Origin: Tunturiibacter empetritectus
GTDB lineage: Bacteria; Acidobacteriota; Terriglobia; Terriglobales; Acidobacteriaceae
Length of the DNA: 64,000 nucleotides
Direction of reading: 5' to 3'
NCBI RefSeq assembly: GCF_013410875.1
Contig: NZ_JACCCU010000002.1
Span: 186,001-250,000 of the forward strand
The notes below the pieces were generated by a model that made no database searches, was not told the origin of the DNA, and was given only the letters and a program-made list of their open reading frames with translations. The position numbers were made by a program, and so were the translations under genes. Of the stretch, positions 58,552 through 64,000 are shown piece by piece (position 1 is the stretch's first letter; every line of letters begins with the position of its first letter).

Positions 58552-60681
58552 ATGCACCTCACGAGCCGCAGGGCAGCAGTCCTCATCGCATTCGCAACAG
58601 CAACCACCTTCGGCTCCATTCACGCCACCGCCCAAACCACACCCGAGCAGCCCGACAACTACCAATGGCTCGAAGACGTCTCCGGCGGCAAAGCCATGGC
58701 CTGGGTCAACGAAGAAAATGCCCGCTCCGCCAAAGTCCTGCAAGCCGACCCGCGATACCCCGCGCTCGCCGAAACAGCGCTCAAGGTGCTCGAATCGCCC
58801 ACCCGCCTCCCAACTCCAGACTTCCGCGTCGGTGAGATCTACAACACCTGGCAGGACGCCCAGCACGTCCGCGGCATTCTTCGCAAAACCTCCCTCGACA
58901 GTTACCTCACCGACCAGCCCGACTGGCAGACCGTCATCGACTATGACGCCCTCGCCGCAAAGGACAACGAAAAATGGGTCGAGAAGGGCCTTAACTGCCT
59001 CTACCCCGGAGACGGGCTCTGCCTCGTCTCTCTCTCCGCCGGCGGCGAAGACGCAGACACACTCCGCGAGTTCGACCTCAAGACCGGAAAGTTCGTCGCA
59101 GGCGGCTTCGTCTTACCGAAGTCCAAGCAGGACGTAACCTGGGTCGATAAAGACACCCTCCTCGTAGCCCGCGACTGGGGCGAAGGCACCATGACCCAAT
59201 CCGGCTATCCCTTCGTCATCAAGCTCTGGAAGCGCGGCCAGACCCTCGACCAGGCCAAAGAAGTCTATCGAGGCACACCTACCGACGTAGAAGTCGGCGC
59301 AGCCGCAATTCAAGACAGCCAGGGTCACACCGCTGTAATCCTCGACCGCGGAGTCAACTTCTTCGAGCGTGAGACCTTCCTCTACACCGACAGCGGTCCC
59401 AAAAAAGTCTTCGTGCCTGGCAAGTCGCGGACCCACGGCATGCTCGACGGCCAGCTCATCGTCGAACTCAACCAGGACTGGAAGCCCGAAGGCCACTCGA
59501 AAACCTTCCCTCAAGGCTCAGTCATTGCACTCGACCTCGAAGCCGTAAAGAAGGACCCCGTCCACCTCAAGCCCACCGTCATCTTCACTCCCACTACTGA
59601 AGAGTTCTTTCAGGAGTCGGCCATCACCAAAGACCATCTCCTCCTCACCACGCTCGACCACGTACAAGGCCGCGCCTACCTCTACACCCACGAAGCCAAC
59701 AACACCTGGACACGCAAGAAACTCGACATCCCCGACAACCTCAGCGTCAGCATCGCCACCACCAACACCTCCGACAACAAGTTCTTCCTCGAAACCACCG
59801 GCTTCCTGACGCCCTCCTCCCTCCTTCTCGGCGACGCCGCATCGACGAGTCTAAAGTCCGCCAAAACTCTCCCCGCCCAGTTCGACGCCTCCAATCTCAT
59901 CGTCGAGCAACTCCAGGCCACCTCCAAAGACGGAACCAAAGTCCCCTACTTCCTCGTCCGCCACAAAGACATCAAGTACGACGGCTCGAACCCCACCCTC
60001 ATGAACGCCTACGGAGGCTTTCAGGTCTCCATGACGCCCCTCTACAATCCCATCCTCGGCAAGCTCTGGCTTGAGCGAGGCGGCACCTTCGTCCTCGCCA
60101 ACATCCGCGGCGGCGGCGAGTTCGGCCCCGCCTGGCACGACGCCGGCCTCAAGACCCACCGCCAGCGCATCTACGACGACTTCGCCTCCGTCGGCCAGGA
60201 CCTCTTCACCCGCAAGATCACCTCACCCCGCCGCCTCGGCATCGTAGGCGGCTCCAACGGCGGCCTCCTCATGGGCGTCGAGTTCACCCAGCATCCCGAG
60301 ATGTGGAACGCCGTCGTCATCCAGGTCCCCCTGCTCGACATGATCCGCTTCGAGCACATCGCCGCCGGAGCCTCCTGGGTCGGCGAGTACGGCACCGTCA
60401 CCATCCCAGATGAGCGAAAGTTCCTCGCCCACATCTCCCCCTACAACCAGCTCAATCCCAACACCAACTACCCCGAGCCGCTCATCTTCACCACCACCAA
60501 AGATGACCGCGTCGGCCCCGTCCACGCCCGCAAATTCGCCGCACGCCTCGAAGAGTTTCACAAGCCCTTCTTCTACGACGAGATCGTCGAAGGCGGTCAC
60601 GCCGCCGGAGCCAACCTCAAAGAGCAGGCCAACACCCGCGCCGAACAATACACCTACCTCACACGCAAGCTCATGGACTAA
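58552..60681 (+). CDS. Prolyl oligopeptidase (S9A), secreted
   Basis: Serine peptidase cutting after Pro in short peptides. 709 residues: signal peptide (RRAAVLIAFATATTFGSIHATA), then YQWLEDVSGGKAMAWVNEEN, seven-blade propeller, and an alpha/beta hydrolase domain. Catalytic Ser in GIVGGSNGGLLMG, Asp in TTKDDRVGPVHARK, His in VEGGHAAGANLKEQ. ANIRGGGEFGPAWHDAGL is also diagnostic. Periplasmic. Not linked to its neighbours. Confidence 0.95.
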   Translation: MHLTSRRAAVLIAFATATTFGSIHATAQTTPEQPDNYQWLEDVSGGKAMAWVNEENARSAKVLQADPRYPALAETALKVLESPTRLPTPDFRVGEIYNTWQDAQHVRGILRKTSLDSYLTDQPDWQTVIDYDALAAKDNEKWVEKGLNCLYPGDGLCLVSLSAGGEDADTLREFDLKTGKFVAGGFVLPKSKQDVTWVDKDTLLVARDWGEGTMTQSGYPFVIKLWKRGQTLDQAKEVYRGTPTDVEVGAAAIQDSQGHTAVILDRGVNFFERETFLYTDSGPKKVFVPGKSRTHGMLDGQLIVELNQDWKPEGHSKTFPQGSVIALDLEAVKKDPVHLKPTVIFTPTTEEFFQESAITKDHLLLTTLDHVQGRAYLYTHEANNTWTRKKLDIPDNLSVSIATTNTSDNKFFLETTGFLTPSSLLLGDAASTSLKSAKTLPAQFDASNLIVEQLQATSKDGTKVPYFLVRHKDIKYDGSNPTLMNAYGGFQVSMTPLYNPILGKLWLERGGTFVLANIRGGGEFGPAWHDAGLKTHRQRIYDDFASVGQDLFTRKITSPRRLGIVGGSNGGLLMGVEFTQHPEMWNAVVIQVPLLDMIRFEHIAAGASWVGEYGTVTIPDERKFLAHISPYNQLNPNTNYPEPLIFTTTKDDRVGPVHARKFAARLEEFHKPFFYDEIVEGGHAAGANLKEQANTRAEQYTYLTRKLMD

Positions 60682-60683
60682 GG

Positions 60684-60870
60684 TGAAGTGCGCCCTACGC
60701 GGGCGGCGGTCACTTCGTGACGCGTGTACCGGTCGTGTTGGAACAACCGCCGTGGGTCCTCCCGTTGGTCGGCACAGACTTTAGCTCGCGACCAACGGGA
60801 GCGCCAACCAAAGGGGTATACAAGTCACGAAGTGACCACCGCCGGCGCAGGGCGCCCGTCCGGCAGGACA
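60684..60870. repeat. Dispersed repeat R1, inverted pair (copies 4a and 4b)
   Basis: Copy 4a (about 60684-60763) is on the minus strand and copy 4b (about 60785-60870) on the plus. Their inner ends form CTCCCGTTGGTCG...CGACCAACGGGAG, a 13-bp inverted repeat around a loop of about 17 nt. Both contain GTCACGAAGTGAC or its complement. Confidence 0.88.
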
Positions 60871-60885
60871 GAGCGCCTTTCGCAC

Positions 60886-61764
60886 CTACCCAGCCACCCC
60901 CACCACACTCAACATCCTCCCCGCCACCCCCTTCGCTCCACGATGCGAAAAGTACTTCATCTCCCCCACCGCATCCACCGCACAAGCCGTACACTCACCC
61001 ACCACGGTGATCCGCTCCTCCCATACACCAGCCTCCACCAACTGCCTGCGATTAGCCTCCCAAAGATCCAGATACAGCTTCCCCTCCTCCTCCGCGGCAC
61101 CCACCCGAAAAAGCTCCTCCCCATACCCAAATCGCTCCCCAAACTCCCGATGCACTTCCTCACCCACCGAGTAGCAGCAAGCCCCAATGCTCGGCCCCAC
61201 CGCCGCCTCCAGATCCTCCACCCGCGACCCATACTCCGCCACCATCATCGCCACCCCGCGCTCCACAATCTTCGCCACCGTCCCCCGCCACCCCGCATGA
61301 AACGCCCCCACTGCCCTCTTCTCTCGATCCACCACCAGCACCGGAACACAATCCGCCGTCCCTACCCCCACCAACACGCCCGGCACGTTCGTAATCAAGC
61401 CGTCCCCCTCCAACACGGCCCTCCCCTCCGCCGTCTCCAGCTTCCCCGCGAGCGCCCCATCCCCCTCACGAACCACCCGCACCACATCCGAGTGAATCTG
61501 CCTCAATCCCACCAGCGAAGAACCACGTTTCTGCACCAAGTCACCATCAACACACCGCACAAAACGCACTCGATTTTCCACCACCGAAGCAGCCGCATCC
61601 TCCTTCGTCCACCCCAGATTCAGCATTTTTCCCCCATAAACCGAAGAAACACCCCCACCGCGCGTACTGAACCCATGCCGCAGCCACCCCAGCCCCTCCC
61701 ACGCCGCAACCCGCACCACCTCAATCTGCTCACTCACACTAACTCCTTTATTTTGAGCGCCCAT
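60886..61764 (-). CDS. pgeF: Peptidoglycan editing factor PgeF (laccase-domain, YfiH family)
   Basis: Copper/zinc-site enzyme of the multicopper 'laccase domain' family; E. coli PgeF removes UDP-MurNAc-L-Ser made by MurC error. 292 residues. HGFSTRGGGVS, LRQIHSDVV, GTADCVPVLV, GAFHAGWRGTV, GPSIGACCYSVG and YFSHRG are all present, including metal His and Cys. A short insertion of about 10 residues lies near DGDLVQKRGSS. It borders repeat R1 at its 3' side. Confidence 0.92.
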   Translation of the reverse strand: MGAQNKGVSVSEQIEVVRVAAWEGLGWLRHGFSTRGGGVSSVYGGKMLNLGWTKEDAAASVVENRVRFVRCVDGDLVQKRGSSLVGLRQIHSDVVRVVREGDGALAGKLETAEGRAVLEGDGLITNVPGVLVGVGTADCVPVLVVDREKRAVGAFHAGWRGTVAKIVERGVAMMVAEYGSRVEDLEAAVGPSIGACCYSVGEEVHREFGERFGYGEELFRVGAAEEEGKLYLDLWEANRRQLVEAGVWEERITVVGECTACAVDAVGEMKYFSHRGAKGVAGRMLSVVGVAG

Positions 61765-61972
61765 AACCCTAACGCACTCCTGGCAGTACCCGCTAACAGG
61801 CGTCCCTGATCCCTAATGTTATCGCCGCCGATTCCATAAAACCCTTCCCGGTAACATTCCTCAATCCGCAGAGTCTATTTTTAGTACCGCAACGAGGGTT
61901 ACAGCATCAAAAAGACGGTAACAGCTGATGATGCAGGGGCACCAACTAACCCCCTTCTGTTGCAACAAAAAT

Positions 61973-62001
61973 TTGCATCCTTCCCCGCGGGTCTGTAATA
62001 T
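61973..62001 (+). promoter_or_regulatory. Sigma-70-like promoter of aroDE, near-leaderless
   Basis: TTGCAT (61973-61978), 17-nt spacer, TAATAT (61996-62001). The ATG is at 62017, so the leader would be about 9 nt with no purine-rich ribosome site. Confidence 0.6.
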
Positions 62002-62016
62002 ACCGCGATTGTAGAC

Positions 62017-63609
62017 ATGAGAGTGAATGTGCCCACCGTAGCCCCCCAATTTATTCGTTCCCGTATCAGTAAAGTCTGCGTGCCCATCATCGGCGCCACG
62101 CCTGCCGAGATGCTTGAAAAAGCCAGCGCCGTCGCCAAAGAAACTCCTTTCCTCGAGTTTCGCCTCGACTACCTGGAAAAGCCTCTCCTCGCCCTGCCAA
62201 AGCTAAAGCACTTCCTCAGTGAAAATACCGCTGTCACTGCTATCGCGACCTGCCGCCGCGCCGCCAACGGCGGCAAATTCTCCGGCAATCTCGCCGCCGA
62301 GATGGAGATTCTCTCCAAGGCAGGAACCTCCGGCTTCCACATCGTCGACCTTGAACTCGAATCCGCCGAGAGCCTGAAGAAAGGCGAGCTTCAGAAGCTG
62401 CGCGATACAGGCATCGCTCTCATCGTCAGCCACCACGACTTCACCGCAACCAAAGATCTCGACGGCATCTTCAAGCGCATCGAGCCTTTCAAGGCAGACT
62501 TCATCAAGATCGTCCCCACCGCCAAATCTCTTACCGACAACGTCACCCTCATGCGCTTCATCGAGCGGATGGACGATCACTCCAACATTGTCGCTGTCTG
62601 TATGGGCGATGCGGGCATCATCTCGCGCGTCCTCGGCCTCCGCGCCGGCTCTGCCTTTACCTTCGCCGCAGCCACCGCTGGCGAAGAGACTGCCCCCGGC
62701 CAGATCGCCGCCCGCACACTCATCGAAACCTATCGCATCGATCAAGTGGACGCAGCCACCAAGGTCTATGGCGTCGCCGGAAACCCTATCCGCAGCTCAC
62801 TCTCTCCCATCATGATGAACACGGCCTTTCGCCGCGAGACCGTCAACGCCGTCTATCTCGCGCTTCAAGCCAATAAACTCTCCGACCTGCTCAAACTCGT
62901 CCACGAGATCCCCATCCAAGGCCTTAGCGTCACCATGCCACTCAAGCAGGAGATCATGGCGCACCTCGAAAAGACCGATCCCCTCTCCGCCAAGATCGGC
63001 GCCTGCAACACCGTGCTACGTCAGGACGGCAAGCTCTATGGCTTCAACACGGACGTCGCCGGCATCACCGGCCCCATTGAGAAGCGCATGTCTCTTCGCG
63101 GAGCAAAGGCCCTTGTCCTCGGTGCCGGTGGAGCTGCTCGCGCTGCAGTCTTTGGGATGCGCGATAAGGGAGCAGACGTCTTCATCCTCAATCGCACCGC
63201 CGAAACAGCGCAGAAGCTGGCAAGGCAGTCCGGTTCGAAGACCATCAAGAAGGACGCCCTCGCCAAGACCACCTTCGACGTCATCGTCAATGCGACTCCC
63301 ATCAGCATGACCGGCATCAAGGGCGCGCCGGTCCTCGAAGCGGCAGACCTCAACACCAAACTGGTATTTGATCTCGTCTACAACCCGCTCGAAACGCCAC
63401 TGCTTCGTCTCGCGCGCCAACACAGCATCCCCATCATCACCGGCATCGAGATGTTCGTACAGCAGGGAGCGCGCCAGTTCGAGATCTTCACCGGAAAACC
63501 TGCTCCGGAAGAGGAGATGCTGCGGGTCGTCATCCACGCTCTACGCCAGCAGGCCGAGTCTGCTGCAGAGACACCGGCACCTACTGCCAAAACGAAAAAA
63601 GCTTCCTGA
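62017..63609 (+). CDS. aroDE: Bifunctional 3-dehydroquinate dehydratase / shikimate dehydrogenase
   Basis: 530 residues carrying two shikimate-pathway steps. N-terminal type I AroD (about 15-240): FLEFRLDYLEKP, VSHHDFTATKD (catalytic His), DFIKIVPTAKS (Schiff-base Lys) and CMGDAGIISRV. C-terminal AroE (about 245-515): VAGNPIRSSLSPIMMN, GLSVTMPLKQEI (catalytic Lys), GACNTVL, NADP loop VLGAGGAARAAVF and NRTAETAQKL. This fusion is known from plants, chlamydiae and some bacteria including Acidobacteria. An Ala/Lys tail ends the protein. Own promoter and terminator. Confidence 0.96.
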   Translation: MRVNVPTVAPQFIRSRISKVCVPIIGATPAEMLEKASAVAKETPFLEFRLDYLEKPLLALPKLKHFLSENTAVTAIATCRRAANGGKFSGNLAAEMEILSKAGTSGFHIVDLELESAESLKKGELQKLRDTGIALIVSHHDFTATKDLDGIFKRIEPFKADFIKIVPTAKSLTDNVTLMRFIERMDDHSNIVAVCMGDAGIISRVLGLRAGSAFTFAAATAGEETAPGQIAARTLIETYRIDQVDAATKVYGVAGNPIRSSLSPIMMNTAFRRETVNAVYLALQANKLSDLLKLVHEIPIQGLSVTMPLKQEIMAHLEKTDPLSAKIGACNTVLRQDGKLYGFNTDVAGITGPIEKRMSLRGAKALVLGAGGAARAAVFGMRDKGADVFILNRTAETAQKLARQSGSKTIKKDALAKTTFDVIVNATPISMTGIKGAPVLEAADLNTKLVFDLVYNPLETPLLRLARQHSIPIITGIEMFVQQGARQFEIFTGKPAPEEEMLRVVIHALRQQAESAAETPAPTAKTKKAS

Positions 63610-63636
63610 TTGGACTGCTGCACAGGAAAAAAATGG

Positions 63637-63660
63637 AACCCCGGCGATCCCGGGGTTTTC
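63637..63660 (+). terminator. Rho-independent terminator of aroDE
   Basis: AACCCCGG (63637-63644), short loop, CCGGGGTT (63650-63657), further T. Confidence 0.88.
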
Positions 63661-63673
63661 CCTGTCTTTGCTG

Positions 63674-63760
63674 GTGTTTTCGAGGGGTGTTTTAGAATTT
63701 CGCGTGTTTTCGTGTGGTGATTTTGTAGTGTGATCGTGGTGAGATGCGTGGTGGACGTGG
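63674..63760 (+). repeat. GTGTTTT and GTGGTG motif array (array 2)
   Basis: GTGTTTT at 63674, 63687 and 63704, then GTGGTG at 63714, GTAGTG at 63725, GTGGTG at 63736 and GTGGTG at 63748: steps 11, 11 and 12 bp. Same motif and step as array 1 at 21220. It lies between two terminators. Confidence 0.7.
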
Positions 63761-63829
63761 CTCCCAAACAGCGTTCTCGGGGAACCTCAAAAATACGCCA
63801 AGATTTTTGATTATTTTTTCTAAAACAAA

Positions 63830-63855
63830 GGAGCCGCCTCGATCGAGGCGGCTCC
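63830..63855 (-). terminator. Terminator of the gene at the right edge
   Basis: Perfect 26-nt palindrome built on GGAGCCGCCTCGA; on the minus strand it is followed by TTTGTTTTAG. Confidence 0.85.
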
Positions 63856-63881
63856 TGATGGCTTGAGGACAGCAGACGGGC

Positions 63882-64000
63882 TTAGCTGCTCTTACCCTGC
63901 GCTGAAGCGAGCTTCTCCTCAGCCTTCCGGGTAACCGCATTGGCTTCGTCGTACTTCGCACCGTCGTCACCAGCCTCGTTCCAAAGCTTCTGACCCTCTT
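63882..64000 (-). CDS. 3' end of an unidentified gene (partial)
   Basis: The last 38 codons are in the window; the stop is TAA at 63882-63884. The product ends LWNEAGDDGAKYDEA and NAVTRKAEEKLASAQGKSS, an acidic, Ala/Lys/Glu-rich helical tail. Too short for family assignment. Terminator 27 bp past the stop supports a true gene end. Confidence 0.7.
   Translation of the reverse strand, partial: EGQKLWNEAGDDGAKYDEANAVTRKAEEKLASAQGKSS

Noticed and set aside
61861..62138. Minus-strand ORFs before aroDE
   Set aside because: They overlap the aroDE promoter and N-terminus and show no domain or ribosome site.

Overview
The window (64 kb, GC-rich, densely coded, no rRNA, tRNA, CRISPR array, phage or transposase gene seen) looks like chromosomal DNA of an Acidobacteriota member, most likely family Acidobacteriaceae (the Edaphobacter / Granulicella / Terriglobus group). 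This is an inference from gene content (DUF4019, PF13668 ferritin-like and YXWXGXW proteins, an AroD-AroE fusion, a HAIR-type dnaK operator) and from families of short palindromic dispersed repeats. No taxonomic search could be run.

Layout. 0-5 kb: Nei-like DNA glycosylase, membrane-anchored hypothetical, acyltransferase, a 56-residue protein, and dnaK with a HAIR-like operator. 5-14 kb: small lipoprotein, DHA2-type MFS exporter, a large GT-C-like membrane protein whose coding region is loaded with repeat elements, a polyprenyl synthase, cupin, DUF59, methyltransferase, GNAT and ferritin-like genes. 14-21 kb (minus strand): DUF4019, tsaE, a secreted hypothetical, a phosphodiesterase/pyrophosphatase, a 2'-5' RNA ligase-like protein and nnr. 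21-51 kb: a complete but interrupted division and cell wall (dcw) cluster on the minus strand. Its order of transcription is mraZ-rsmH-ftsL-ftsI-murE-murF-(unknown gene)-mraY-murD-ftsW-murG // YXWXGXW gene // murC-ftsQ-ftsA // 7 kb insertion // ftsZ and a second penicillin-binding protein. murB and ddl are absent from it. The 7 kb insertion holds an amine oxidase, GNAT, STAS, an arsR + three SRPBCC operon and a GT-C-like protein. 51-64 kb: DUF2127, fasciclin, SRPBCC, dxs, an ABC-2-type exporter pair, an S9 prolyl oligopeptidase, pgeF, aroDE, and the 3' end of one more gene.

How the genes fit together. The dcw genes make and flip lipid II precursors (MurC-F, MraY, MurG) and drive septal synthesis (FtsW, FtsI, FtsL, FtsQ, FtsA, FtsZ). 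PgeF is a quality-control enzyme for the MurC step. Dxs and the polyprenyl synthase supply isoprenoid, which ends up in undecaprenyl carrier. TsaE and Nnr are housekeeping.

Most interesting unexplained items: (i) a two-part structured element in the rsmH-ftsL spacer; (ii) two arrays of GTGGTG motifs spaced about one helical turn apart; (iii) a gene inside dcw with a histone H1-like Lys/Ala/His tail; (iv) a three-hairpin dispersed repeat inserted in the dcw cluster and elsewhere; (v) several repeat families inserted in frame in one membrane protein gene; (vi) a HAIR-like dnaK operator and candidate MraZ boxes; (vii) family members that deviate at expected motif residues (glycosylase zinc finger, FtsI, DUF59, 2'-5' RNA ligase-like protein).
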